Below are positions 55,793 through 64,000 of a DNA stretch of 64,000 bases, in pieces. Source of the DNA: Palsa-883 sp963847615 (GTDB lineage: Bacteria > Pseudomonadota > Alphaproteobacteria > Acetobacterales > Acetobacteraceae); NCBI GenBank assembly GCA_963847615.1, contig CAWKAN010000019.1, positions 62,001 through 126,000 of the forward strand, read 5' to 3'. The position numbers and the translations under genes were made by a program. The notes beneath the pieces are model-generated. The model saw only the letters and a program-made list of their open reading frames with translations. It did no database searches and was not told the origin of the DNA. Positions within the stretch are counted from its first letter, which is position 1. Each line of letters begins with the position of its first letter.

Positions 55793-56105
55793 GGCTCCGC
55801 CCCGAACCCCGCCAGGGGGGCGTTGCCCCCCTGGACCCCCCACCCCCCGGGTCAAGTGCCCGGGGGCAGGCGCCGGCAGCGGCCTCTGGACTCCATGACC
55901 GGGAGTGTGGGGAGGGGGCGGGGGCGGGTGGGCGAGGCGAAGGGGCGCCGTCCGGCACGCCGGACGGCGCCCCTTCGCCTCGCCCACCCGCCCCCGCCCC
56001 CTCCCCACACTCCCGGTGAAGGGTTCCAAGGGCGAGCCCTTGGCGGGGTTCCAAGGGGCAGCGCCCCTTGGTGGGGTCCGGGGCGGAGCCCCGGCTTGCT
56101 TTTGT
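55793..56105. repeat. Composite palindromic element with 120-bp palindrome (family C, copy 2)
   Basis: Left flank: GGGGCTCCGCCCC and CCAGGGGGGC-GTTG-CCCCCCTGG (55812-55834), and a GCCCGGGGG hairpin. Centre: arms 55898-55956 and 55959-56017, perfectly complementary over 59 bp, starting ACCGGGAGTGTGGGGAGGGG, with only AC between them. Right flank: CCAAGGGCGAGCCCTTGG, CCAAGGGGCAGCGCCCCTTGG and CCGGGGCGGAGCCCCGG. Same layout as the element at 44.9 kb. It separates the divergent deacetylase and yfgM genes. Confidence 0.94.
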
Positions 56106-56232
56106 TTCCCCCGATTGCCCTGGCATCCCTGTCGGCGCCGGTTTGCCCGGCGCGAGGCGCGCCGCTATGGTCCGCCGCCGCGCCGCCGGGTGGTTCGTGA
56201 CGCTCCGGGGCAGGCGAGGAACGAGAGGGTCC

Positions 56233-56898
56233 GTGGTCGATATCTTCGATGAGGTGGAAGAGGACCTGCGCGCCGAGCGGGCTCAGGCTCTGTTCAAGCG
56301 CTATGGCTGGCTGCTGATCGCTTTCGTCGTGCTCGTCATCGGCGCGTCGGGCGGCTGGCAGGGTTGGCGCTGGTGGCAGGCGAAGCGCGACATGGCGGCC
56401 GCCACCGCCTTCCTGGCGGCGATGCGCACCGCCCAGGCGGCCGGCCCATCCAGCGACCTCGCCAGCCAAAAGGCCGCGATCGGCGCCTTCGATCAGGTGG
56501 CGGCGAGCGCGCCGGACGGCTACCGGACCCTCGCCCGCCTCCGCGCGGCGGCGCTGCAGGCGGATACCGGCGACCTTGCCGGCGCCGCCGCGCTGTACGA
56601 CCAGGTGGCCGCCGACAGCTCGGCCGACCCGCTGCTGCGCGATCTCGCCAGCCTGCTCTGGGCGCAGCGCCAGCTCGACACCGGCGATCCGGCGCGTCTC
56701 GAGGCGCGGCTGAAGCCGCTCGCCGTGCCGGACAACCCCTGGCACGCGCTGGCCAGCGAGAACCTTGCGCTGCTTGACCTGCGCCAGGGTCATACCGACG
56801 CCGCCAAGGCGACGCTGCGCGGCCTGGCCGGCGATGTCACCCTGCCGCGGGACCTGCGCGGACGGGCCAGTGGCCTGCTCAATCGGCTGGGTGGATGA
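56233..56898 (+). CDS. YfgM-like TPR membrane protein
   Basis: 221-residue protein. A short cytoplasmic start VVDIFDEVEEDLRAERAQAL leads to one helix (LLIAFVVLVIGASGGWQGW, residues 30-48) and a periplasmic TPR-like domain (LAGAAALYDQVAADSSADPL, then LALLDLRQGHTDAAKATLRG). YfgM associates with SecYEG and periplasmic chaperones in E. coli. GTG start with GAGAGGG upstream. The stop overlaps bamB (ATGA), and der follows, the same order as in E. coli. Confidence 0.88.
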   Translation: MVDIFDEVEEDLRAERAQALFKRYGWLLIAFVVLVIGASGGWQGWRWWQAKRDMAAATAFLAAMRTAQAAGPSSDLASQKAAIGAFDQVAASAPDGYRTLARLRAAALQADTGDLAGAAALYDQVAADSSADPLLRDLASLLWAQRQLDTGDPARLEARLKPLAVPDNPWHALASENLALLDLRQGHTDAAKATLRGLAGDVTLPRDLRGRASGLLNRLGG

Positions 56899-58256
56899 AT
56901 CGCATGACACTCCGACGTGACGCCGCCACGCGCGGCCTGCTGCTGACGCGCCGCGCCGCCGCCCTGGCATCGCTTGGCGCGCTGACCGGCTGCGGGCTGT
57001 GGGACAACTGGTTCGGCACCAAGAAGACCCCGCTGCCCGGCAAGCGCGAGACGATTGCCGTCGCCCAAGGTCGCCTGGCCGCCGACGAGGGCGTGCCCCG
57101 GATCGTCCTGCCGCCGCCGGTGCGCAACGCCGCCTGGCCGCAGGACGGCGGCAACCCGTCGCACCTCATGGGCCATCTCGCGGCGGCCGACCGGCTGGCC
57201 CAGGCCTGGACCGCCAGTATCGGCGACGGCGGCGGCTATCGCCAGGCGCTGCTGGCTCATCCGGTCTCCGCCAACGGCGTCGTCTACACGATGGACTCGG
57301 CCGCCGTGGTCTCGGCTTTCCAGCTCGCCACGGGCGCGCGGCTGTGGCGGTTCGATAGCACGACGAAAAAGGACCGCAGCGACAACGTCGGCGGCGGCCT
57401 CGCGGTCGATCAGGGCACGCTGTATGCGGTGAACGGCCTGGCGGAACTGGTCGCCCTCGACGCCGCCAAGGGCACCGAGCGCTGGCGCGTCGGCCTCGGC
57501 AGCGCGGCGCGCTCCTCGCCCACCGTCGCCGACGGGCGGCTGTTCGTGACCACCATCGATGACCGGCTGCTGGCGTTCGCCACGCAGGATGGCCGCCAGC
57601 TCTGGACCTATCAGGCCGCGACGACGCCGACCGCCGTATTGGGCCAATCGGCCCCGGCCTATGCGGACGGCTTCGTCGTCGCCGGCTTCGGATCGGGCGA
57701 GCTTGCCACGCTGCGCGCCGACAGCGGCATCGTGGTCTGGACCGACAGCCTCGCGGCGGCGCGCCCGGGCGGCACCCTGGCCGATTTCTCCACCATTCGC
57801 GGGCTGGTGACGATCAGCAACGGCATCGTCTACGCGGTCAGCGTCGGCCGGCTGATGGTCGCGCTCGACCTGCACGCCGGCCGGCGGATCTGGGAACGCG
57901 ACGTGGCCGGCGAGGATTCGCCCTGGGTCGCCGACAACTGGATTTTCCTGGTCTCGCTGAACCAGCAGATCGCCGCGATCGACCGCGACGATGGGCGGGT
58001 GGCCTGGGTCACCGAGCTGCCCCGCTGGGAGAACCCGGAGAAGCAGAAGGACGCGATCACCTGGTTCGGACCGGTGCTGGTCAGCGACCGGCTGGTGATT
58101 GCCGGAACCAACGACAAGGCGCTTTCGATCAGCCCCTATACCGGCAAGATCCTCGGCCAGCAGGCGCTGACCGGCGCCGCCGCGATGGGACCGGTGGCGG
58201 TTGCCGGCACCGTGCTGATCGAGTGCAACGACGGCAGGCTGCTGGCGCTCCGCTGA
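56895..58256 (+). CDS. bamB: Outer membrane assembly lipoprotein BamB
   Basis: 453-residue PQQ-like propeller lipoprotein of the BAM complex. Signal peptide with the lipobox ALTGCGLWDNW (Cys about residue 33). Blade repeats appear as GVVYTMDSAAVVSAFQLATG, GTLYAVNGLAELVALDAAKG, GRLFVTTIDDRLLAFATQDG and DGFVVAGFGSGELATLRADS. Start ATG overlaps the yfgM stop. Position between yfgM and der agrees with the assignment. Confidence 0.93.
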   Translation: MNRMTLRRDAATRGLLLTRRAAALASLGALTGCGLWDNWFGTKKTPLPGKRETIAVAQGRLAADEGVPRIVLPPPVRNAAWPQDGGNPSHLMGHLAAADRLAQAWTASIGDGGGYRQALLAHPVSANGVVYTMDSAAVVSAFQLATGARLWRFDSTTKKDRSDNVGGGLAVDQGTLYAVNGLAELVALDAAKGTERWRVGLGSAARSSPTVADGRLFVTTIDDRLLAFATQDGRQLWTYQAATTPTAVLGQSAPAYADGFVVAGFGSGELATLRADSGIVVWTDSLAAARPGGTLADFSTIRGLVTISNGIVYAVSVGRLMVALDLHAGRRIWERDVAGEDSPWVADNWIFLVSLNQQIAAIDRDDGRVAWVTELPRWENPEKQKDAITWFGPVLVSDRLVIAGTNDKALSISPYTGKILGQQALTGAAAMGPVAVAGTVLIECNDGRLLALR

Positions 58257-58328
58257 CGCGGAGCGCAGTCGTCAGTTTTCAGTTGTCAGTTTTCAGATGG
58301 CGGTGAATTTCCAGTATCGGGGCGTGTG

Positions 58329-59669
58329 ATGTTGCCGGTCGTGGTCATTGCGGGGCGGCCCAATGTTGGGAAATCGACGCTGTTCAATCGCCTGGTGGGG
58401 CGGCGGACGGCGCTGGTGGCCGACACCCCGGGCGTCACCCGCGACCGCAAGGAGGCCGAGGCGATGCTGCGCGGCCGCCGGGTCCTGCTGGTCGACACCG
58501 CGGGGCTGGAGGAGGCGGCGCCCGAGTCGCTGCCCGGGCGGATGCGCGCGCTGGCCGGCTCGGCGGTGGCCAGCGCCGACCTGGTGGTGTTCGTGGTCGA
58601 CGCGCGCGCCGGCCTGACCCCGGCCGACCAGCACTTCGCGCAATGGCTGCGCCGCCACGACCGTCCTTTGCTGCTGGTCGCCAACAAGGCGGAGGGCCGC
58701 GCCGGCAGTGCCGCGGTGCTGGATGCCTATGCGCTCGGCCTGGGCGAGCCGCTCGCCGTCTCCGCCGAGCACGGCGAGGGCATCTCCAACCTGATGGCGG
58801 AAATCGCCGACCGGCTGCCGCCGGCGGCGGACGACGAGCTGACCGCGGGCGAGGACACGCGGCCGCTGAAGCTGGCCATCATCGGGCGGCCGAATGCCGG
58901 CAAATCGACCCTGCTCAACCGGCTGCTGGGCGAGGAGCGCATGCTCACCGGGCCGGAGCCGGGGCTGACGCGCGACGCGATCTCCGTGCTGCTGCACGAT
59001 GCCGACGGCACGCCGATCGAGCTGGTCGACACCGCCGGGCTGCGCCGGCGCGCCCGGGTGGTCGAGCCGCTGGAGAAGCTGTCCACCGGGGCGGCGATCG
59101 GCGCGCTGAAGCTGGCCGAGGTGGTGGTGCTGGTGGTCGACGCGGTGGACGGGCTGCACGACCAGGACCTGCAGATCGCGCAATTGATCGAGCGCGAGGG
59201 CCGCGCCGCGGTGCTGGCGCTGAACAAGTGGGACGCGGCGGCCGACCGCGCCGGGCTGCGCCGCGCCGTCGCCGATCGGCTGGAAACCAGCCTGGCACAG
59301 ATGAAGGGCATCGAGCTGGTCACCGTCTCCGCGCTGACCGGGGCCGGGCTGGACAAGCTGCTGCCGGCGGTGCGCCGCGCCCATGCGGTGTGGAACACGC
59401 GGGTGCCCACCGCGGAGCTGAACCGCTGGTTCGAACAGGCGCTGGCGCGCCATCCGCCGCCGCTGGTGGACGGCAGGCGGCTCAAGCTGCGCTACGTCAC
59501 CGAGGCGAAGGCGCGCCCGCCCACCTTCGTGGTGTTCGGCACGCGCGCGGAACGCATCCCGGAGGACTACCGCCGCTACCTGGTCAACAGCCTGCGCGAG
59601 GCGTTCAACCTGCCGGGCACGCCGATCCGGCTTGAACTGCGCGGCACGAAGAACCCGTTCGTGGCGTGA
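58329..59669 (+). CDS. der: Ribosome biogenesis GTPase Der (EngA)
   Basis: 446 residues with two tandem GTPase domains and a KH-like tail. First domain: VVIAGRPNVGKSTLFNRL, DTPGVTRDRKE, LLVDTAGLEE and NKAE. Second: LAIIGRPNAGKSTLLNRL, DTAGLRRR and ALNKWD. The C-terminal domain is LKLRYVTEAKARPPTFVVFG with YLVNSLREAFNLPGTPIRL. It promotes 50S subunit maturation. A GTG one codon upstream (58326) is an alternative start. The preceding gap holds TCAGTTTTCAGTTGTCAG-type short repeats. Confidence 0.96.
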   Translation: MLPVVVIAGRPNVGKSTLFNRLVGRRTALVADTPGVTRDRKEAEAMLRGRRVLLVDTAGLEEAAPESLPGRMRALAGSAVASADLVVFVVDARAGLTPADQHFAQWLRRHDRPLLLVANKAEGRAGSAAVLDAYALGLGEPLAVSAEHGEGISNLMAEIADRLPPAADDELTAGEDTRPLKLAIIGRPNAGKSTLLNRLLGEERMLTGPEPGLTRDAISVLLHDADGTPIELVDTAGLRRRARVVEPLEKLSTGAAIGALKLAEVVVLVVDAVDGLHDQDLQIAQLIEREGRAAVLALNKWDAAADRAGLRRAVADRLETSLAQMKGIELVTVSALTGAGLDKLLPAVRRAHAVWNTRVPTAELNRWFEQALARHPPPLVDGRRLKLRYVTEAKARPPTFVVFGTRAERIPEDYRRYLVNSLREAFNLPGTPIRLELRGTKNPFVA

Positions 59670-59842
59670 CGGCGGCCCCGGCGGCCGCGGCTCCGACAGG
59701 ATCGCTGGCGGCCCGGCAAATCCCCGATCCTGGCTGGCCGAGCAAGGCAACGCCCAAAAATTGTCGCTTCGAGATGCGCGCAGGCCAGGCTGCATCATCC
59801 CGTTCCTTGTGTGCTGGGGCGCCGATCAATTCGGATCGCTCT

Positions 59843-60017
59843 TATGGCGTTGACGGTTGGACGGTCCCGTAGGGCGGAAAAGCGCAGCGCCTTCCGCCAC
59901 CGCCGGGCGAGCCGCTCGCATCTGCCGACGTCCCCAACAACATATCCCGCCACCATCCGATGGCGGAAGGCGCTGCGCTTTTCCGCCCTACGGGGCCGTC
60001 CAACAGTCAACGCCATA
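59843..60017. repeat. MITE-like inverted repeat, 57-bp arms
   Basis: Arms 59843-59899 and 59961-60017 (TATGGCGTTGACGGTTGGAC, then GTAGGGCGGAAAAGCGCAGC, and complement) match at 55 of 57 positions and are separated by 61 bp. No transposase gene inside. Located downstream of der. Confidence 0.88.
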
Positions 60018-60098
60018 TGAGCCATTCGGATGGTGGCCCGGGTGGCCGCGTTGGGTCTGGGTGCGCCGCAGCGCGACAAGCAAGCAAATCAAGGCAAG

Positions 60099-60280
60099 CA
60101 AGTCATCAAGCGGACACAGAGTTGCACAGAGGGTCCACAGAGTTTCAGAGAGAACAATATATTGACGCTTCTCTCTGAGGACGGACCTACCGGTCAACGG
60201 ACCTTGCGCGCAGCGCTATTCTCTTTCTCTGTGAAACTCTGTGGACCCTCTGTGCAACTCTGTGCCCGCTTGATGACTTG
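60099..60280. repeat. Inverted repeat, about 55-bp arms rich in CACAGAG
   Basis: Arms 60099-60153 and 60226-60280 (CAAGTCATCAAGCGG, then GTTGCACAGAGGGTCCACAG, and complement) differ at about two positions and enclose a 72-bp spacer with AT-rich ACAATATATTGACG. A non-autonomous mobile element or large hairpin; no coding sequence seen. Confidence 0.85.
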
Positions 60281-60502
60281 CCTGCCTCAGTCGCCACGCT
60301 TCCCGAATGACGCGTGTGGGCAGCCAGGCAGGTCGGCGACGCGGGCCAAATGCGGCCATCCTGCCCAACGGGCCGCCAGGCTGCGCATCCACGATCGATT
60401 CGTTCATTGTTGGGCGTCGCCTAACGTTGCCAATAGATCGTGATGTCGCTTGACCCAAACCGGTCGCCGGGCAATTCGGCCCGCTGGGGTCACACCCCCT
60501 CG

Positions 60503-60577
60503 GGATGGCCCTGGGGGATGGCCCTGGGGGATGGCCCTGGGGGATGGCCCCGGGGGATGACCCTGGGGGATGGCTGG
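60503..60577. repeat. 15-bp tandem repeat
   Basis: About five copies of GATGGCCCTGGGGGA with minor changes, 65 bp upstream of the NIPSNAP gene, within its likely promoter/leader. Confidence 0.85.
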
Positions 60578-60641
60578 GCGCCGGACGTGACCGGCCCTAC
60601 ACTCGTCCGCACGCATCACCGGCCACGGGGGAAGAACGACC

Positions 60642-61259
60642 ATGATCATCGAAATGCGCACCTACACGCTGCAGCCCGGCACGCTGGCCGAGGTGGAAAA
60701 ACGTTTCGGCGCCGCGCTGCCGATCCGCGAGAAGCACTCCAGGCTCGCCGCCTTCTGGCACACCGACGTCGGGCCGCTGAACCAGATCATCCATGTCTGG
60801 ACCTACGACAGCTTCGAGCATCGCGCCGCGGTGCGCGCCGCCTCCACCAAGGAGGAAGGTTGGCCGCCGCCGATCCGCGAGTTCGTCACCGCGCAGCAAA
60901 GCGAGGTGTTCGTGCCGGCGCCGTTCTCGCCGCCGCTGGCGCCGCGCCAGGTCGGCCCGCTGTTCGAGATCCGCCAGTACACGCTGATCCCCGGCGCCAT
61001 CCCCGGCCTGATCGAACGCTGGTCGGAGAAGATCGCGGGACGGCAGAAATTCTCGCCGCTGATCGCCGGCATGTATTCGGAGTTCGGCGCGCTGAACAAA
61101 TGGGTGCACATCTGGGCCTACAAGGACGCCAACGAGCGGGCCAGCGTGCGCGCCGAGGCGGCCGCGACCGGGTTGTGGCCGGCGCGCAATCCGCCGGGCG
61201 TCGTGGTGAAGCAGGAGAACGCCTTCGTGCTGCCGGCGGCGTTTTCGCCGATCCGCTGA
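60642..61259 (+). CDS. NIPSNAP family protein
   Basis: 205 residues forming two ferredoxin-like NIPSNAP repeats. The first has MIIEMRTYTLQPGTLAEVEK and LNQIIHVWTYDSFEHRAAVR. The second has LFEIRQYTLIPGAIPGLIER and LNKWVHIWAYKDANERASVR. Such proteins are small dimeric barrels of mostly unknown catalysis, often near catabolic genes. GGGGGAAG lies 9 nt before the ATG. Next gene is a transporter on the same strand 490 bp away. Confidence 0.9.
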   Translation: MIIEMRTYTLQPGTLAEVEKRFGAALPIREKHSRLAAFWHTDVGPLNQIIHVWTYDSFEHRAAVRAASTKEEGWPPPIREFVTAQQSEVFVPAPFSPPLAPRQVGPLFEIRQYTLIPGAIPGLIERWSEKIAGRQKFSPLIAGMYSEFGALNKWVHIWAYKDANERASVRAEAAATGLWPARNPPGVVVKQENAFVLPAAFSPIR

Positions 61260-61746
61260 TCCGCCGGCGCCGTGCCGATGGCGCGATGCCATCGGCGCCG
61301 CCGCGCGGTTGACGGCCCCGGCGGACCGGGGCGGCACTGCGGCGGGCGGGTTCGCCGGGCGGTTCGCGGGGCGTTGCGCCGGTGTCGCGCGCGTCTGCGT
61401 CGATCGGCGCACACATCCCGGCTTGCCGCCGGACGGTTCCCCGCCGGTTTCCCGCCGGCCGACGCCAGCCGAATTGCCGGTGCCGGGGCTGGCGCGGACG
61501 TCCGCGCCGCCGACTGCGCGTGCCTGCCTGACCCTGCCGTGACCCCTGGCATGCCCCCTGGCATGGCGCGCACTCGTGGCGGTTTTTGCTCCGGGCGAAT
61601 GGATCGTTGAAAAAGCAGGATTATTCGGCCAGTATCAGGGCAACTCGGCAGTACCAAATCGTCAGCTCCCCGGATCGGTGATCCAACTCGAGCCGCGGTC
61701 TGCCACGCTTCGATCCATAACACATACAACCCGGGGGAGAACGCGC
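61260..61746. other. Intergenic region upstream of the transporter gene
   Basis: About 490 bases without a supported gene. The left half is very GC-rich; the right third becomes more AT-rich (GTTGAAAAAGCAGGATTATT around 61607) and probably holds the transporter promoter. GGGGGAGAACGCGC precedes the start codon as a ribosome-binding site. Confidence 0.5.
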
Positions 61747-63117
61747 ATGTCCGGCGCCACGACAAGCATGAACCTAGGCGAGGCGAAGCCAAGCCTGCCC
61801 TTCATCATCGCCGCCTCATCCTGCGGCACGCTGATCGAGTGGTACGACTTCTACCTCTATGGTGTGCTGGCCGGGTTCTTCGCCGCGCACTTCTTTCCCG
61901 GCAACATGACGCAGGGCTTCCTCTACAGCCTTGGCATCTTCTGGACCGGGTTCGTGGTGCGGCCGTTCGGCGCCGTGTTCTTCGGCCATCTGGGCGACCT
62001 GATCGGGCGCAAGTTCACCTTCATGCTGACGCTCGCCCTGATGGGCGCCGCCACGTTCGCCGTGGGCTGCCTGCCGACCTATAACCAGATCGGCTGGCTG
62101 GCGCCGTTCCTGCTGGTGCTGTGCCGGGTGATCCAGGGCCTTGCGCTGGGCGGCGAGTATGGCGGGGCGGCCACCTACGTCGCCGAGCACGCGCCGGACG
62201 GCAAGCGCGGCTTCTACACCAGCTGGATCCAGACCACCGCGACCATGGGGATCGTTTTCGCCCTGGTGGTGATCCTGGGGTTCCGGCTTGGCATGGGCGA
62301 CGCCGCGTTCCAGTCCTATGGCTGGCGCTTCCCGTTCCTGATCTCTGCGATCCTGGTGGTGCTGGCCGGCTACATCCGGATGCGCCTGGAAGAATCGCCG
62401 TTGTTCGCGCGGTTGAAGGAGCAGGGCAACGCATCGGCCAACCCGGCCCTGGACAGCTTCAGCAGCGGCAAGAACTGGGGCCTGATCCTGATCGCCCTGT
62501 TCGGCTTCACCGCGCCCGAGGGCGTGGTCTGGTACACCGGGCAGTTCTACGCGCTGACCTACATGATCGCGGTGCTGAAGCTGCCCTTCGTCACGGTCTA
62601 CCTGGTGCTGACCTTCGCCCTGTTGTTCGGCGCGCCGTTCTTCCTGGTGTTCGGCTGGCTGTCCGACCGGATCGGCCGCAAGGGGATCATGCGCGCCGGC
62701 TTCGCGCTGGCGGTGATCACCTATTGGCCGGTGTTCACCTGGCTGGGCACCTACCGCGACAACCCGACCATCCTCTGCCTGCTGGTGTTCTACATGGTGA
62801 TCCTGGTCACCATGGTGTACGGCCCGATCGCCGCCTTCCTGGTCGAGCTGTTCCCGGCAAGGATCCGCTACACCTCGATGTCGTTGCCGTACCACGTGGG
62901 CAACGGCGTGTTCGGCGGCGGCGTGCCGTTCATCGCCACCGCGTTGGCGGCAACCTTCACCGGCATCCCGCTGGTCGGCCTGCTCTACCCGATGGCCGTC
63001 GCCGCGATCGGCGTGGTGGTGAGTTCGGTTGCCGTTCGCGAACCGACGCACGACATCAAGATCTGGGACGAGGTCGGGGGCCACACGCCGCCCCCGCTGG
63101 TTCCCGACCTGCCGTAA
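61747..63117 (+). CDS. MFS transporter, metabolite:H+ symporter (MHS/ProP-ShiA-like) family
   Basis: 456 residues with about 12 helices. The MHS hallmarks are ASSCGTLIEWYDFYLYGVLA at the first helix, FVVRPFGAVFFGHLGDLIGR, then KFTFML, RVIQGLALGGEYGGAATYVA and LARLKEQ-type loop (here SPLFARLKEQ). A second FGWLSDRIGRKGIM lies in the C-half. Members import osmolytes, dicarboxylates or aromatic acids with protons; specificity unknown. Start ATG at 61747 follows GGGGGAGA; longer frame upstream is not homologous. Confidence 0.92.
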   Translation: MSGATTSMNLGEAKPSLPFIIAASSCGTLIEWYDFYLYGVLAGFFAAHFFPGNMTQGFLYSLGIFWTGFVVRPFGAVFFGHLGDLIGRKFTFMLTLALMGAATFAVGCLPTYNQIGWLAPFLLVLCRVIQGLALGGEYGGAATYVAEHAPDGKRGFYTSWIQTTATMGIVFALVVILGFRLGMGDAAFQSYGWRFPFLISAILVVLAGYIRMRLEESPLFARLKEQGNASANPALDSFSSGKNWGLILIALFGFTAPEGVVWYTGQFYALTYMIAVLKLPFVTVYLVLTFALLFGAPFFLVFGWLSDRIGRKGIMRAGFALAVITYWPVFTWLGTYRDNPTILCLLVFYMVILVTMVYGPIAAFLVELFPARIRYTSMSLPYHVGNGVFGGGVPFIATALAATFTGIPLVGLLYPMAVAAIGVVVSSVAVREPTHDIKIWDEVGGHTPPPLVPDLP

Positions 63118-63158
63118 GCGCGGCAGCGCGTTCGGCGAGGGTTTTCCTCGGCGTGCTA

Positions 63159-63400
63159 CCAGCCGCCCGAAATGATGACTCTTCCGTCATTTCGGGGGCT
63201 GGTATCGCGTGCGGGGTTGGTGCGGCGGCCCCGCGCCAAACCGAGACCCATACCAGCGGCCCGACACCGGCCGAACGGTCAGCAATGCGGGCCGTTGGTA
63301 GTGCGCGCGGGGTTGGCGGGGCGGCCGCGCGCCAAACCAAGACTCATACCAACGGCCCGACACCGGCCGAACGGTCAGCAATTAGGGCCGTTGGTATGAG
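63159..63400. repeat. Dispersed hairpin repeat (family D, cluster 2)
   Basis: A hairpin around CCCGAAATGA/TCATTTCGGG (63159-63202) is followed by two tandem units of about 103 bp. Each unit has GCGGGGTTGG, GCGCCAAACC(G/A)AGAC, CATACCA(G/A)CGGCCCGACA and CGGCCGAACGGTCAGCAAT. The same words occur inverted at 54.5 kb. Confidence 0.85.
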
Positions 63401-63513
63401 TTCCGCGATCCAGGCGCGAACGGCGTGCCGACAACGCTGGTAGCCGCGGAGCGAGGCAGCCGGCGCATGCCGGGGTTCGATGCGGATCGCGGACAATAAG
63501 GGGAGCGGCGGGC

Positions 63514-64000
63514 ATGAAACGACTATCCTGGTTTGGGGTGTGCGCGGTCATCGCGGGACTGGCGGCGGGCGCGCCGGCGGGCGCGGCGCCCGCCTTCGCC
63601 GCCACGGCGGGCGCGTCCGGCATCACCGGGATCGCCGTCGCCGGCACGCAGGAGGTCGGCACCTTCAACGGCGTGCCCTATGTCCGGACCTGGGGAACCG
63701 TCTCCGGCGTCGTGGCCCCAGGCGAGCAGGTCGAGGGCCTTGCGGGACTGCCCAAGGATGCAGGCGGCGACTACGACTACACCTCGGCCTTCGAAATCAT
63801 CGCGCCGGCTCGGCCGGGTGCCAGTTCGACGATCCTGATCGAGTCCGAAAACCGCGGCTCGCCGATCATGCACAACAACCTCGACCAGATCGGCGCCGTC
63901 GGCGCGCCGGCCAAGGCCCGATATCCGAACGGGCTCGGCGACGGGTTCCTCGAGGCCAGCGGCATCTCCTATGGCCGGGTCGCCTGGCAGACCGGCATCG
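63514..64000 (+). CDS. Secreted alpha/beta-hydrolase-domain protein (5' part only)
   Basis: First 162 residues of a protein running off the window. Signal peptide MKRLSWFGVCAVIAGLAAGA, cleavage near AGAAPAFA. The mature start reads FNGVPYVRTWGTVSGVVAPG, then YDYTSAFEIIAPARPGASST and ILIESENRGSPIMHNN, the N-terminal pattern of large secreted proteins with an alpha/beta hydrolase domain (Abhydrolase_10 type). The nucleophile elbow is outside the window, so activity is not proven. AAGGGGAG precedes the ATG. Confidence 0.75.
   Translation, partial: MKRLSWFGVCAVIAGLAAGAPAGAAPAFAATAGASGITGIAVAGTQEVGTFNGVPYVRTWGTVSGVVAPGEQVEGLAGLPKDAGGDYDYTSAFEIIAPARPGASSTILIESENRGSPIMHNNLDQIGAVGAPAKARYPNGLGDGFLEASGISYGRVAWQTGI

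Overview
The window is high-GC DNA with dense genes, many GTG/TTG starts and overlapping stop/start codons. The gene content (trpB-trpA-accD-folC, pgsA-mobB-moaDE, rodZ-ispG, ptsP, lysC/ubiG, yfgM-bamB-der, ATP-type PEP carboxykinase) suggests an alphaproteobacterium, most likely Acetobacteraceae or a relative in the Rhodospirillales. That placement is inferred from gene content and order, not from a marker-gene tree.

Layout. 1-7.3 kb: minus-strand housekeeping genes for molybdopterin (moaE, moaD, mobB), phospholipid (pgsA), folate (folC), fatty acid (accD) and tryptophan (trpA, trpB) synthesis. 7.5-23.6 kb: pckA, a nagA-like deacetylase, a drug/metabolite transporter with an AraC regulator, an alpha/beta hydrolase, a nitroreductase, three acyl-CoA dehydrogenases, an enoyl-CoA hydratase, an enolase-superfamily enzyme, a lactonase, an Fe-S protein and serB. 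23.8-28.5 kb: a minus-strand operon with a NitT/TauT-type ABC importer, a hydrolase and an Ldh-type dehydrogenase. 28.6-33.4 kb: nitroreductase, NUDIX hydrolase, EAL phosphodiesterase and nadE.

33.4-52 kb is the accessory part. It holds a 1.6-kb tandem array of about 12 units, a DUF4160/DUF2442 toxin-antitoxin-like pair with a palindromic operator candidate, and carbonic anhydrase. A three-gene cassette follows: a 77-residue colicin-E3-type ribonuclease, a small partner and an ImmA/IrrE metallopeptidase. It sits between intact ispG and a duplicated ispG 3' half. Then come rodZ, ptsP, a nitronate monooxygenase, lysC and ubiG. A PD-(D/E)XK nuclease-like gene lies between intact ubiG and a decayed copy of the ubiG 3' end. 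A Phd/PIN pair and an AbiEii-type nucleotidyltransferase with a small partner complete the region. Two unrelated cargoes are thus each bracketed by a housekeeping gene and a second copy of its 3' end, with no integrase or transposase visible. I regard this as the most interesting pattern here.

52-64 kb: a desaturase, a divergent polysaccharide deacetylase, yfgM-bamB-der, a NIPSNAP protein, an MHS-family transporter and the start of a secreted protein. Intergenic spaces carry several families of inverted repeats. Two loci share one architecture: conserved small hairpins around a very long near-perfect palindrome (108 and 120 bp) whose core sequence differs completely between the copies.

Six genes (folC, accD, trpA, a DMT transporter, an enolase-superfamily gene, an alpha/beta hydrolase) are each broken by one or two single-base indels, mostly in short G/C runs. 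Because accD and folC are normally essential, I read these as probable sequencing errors and annotate full-length genes.
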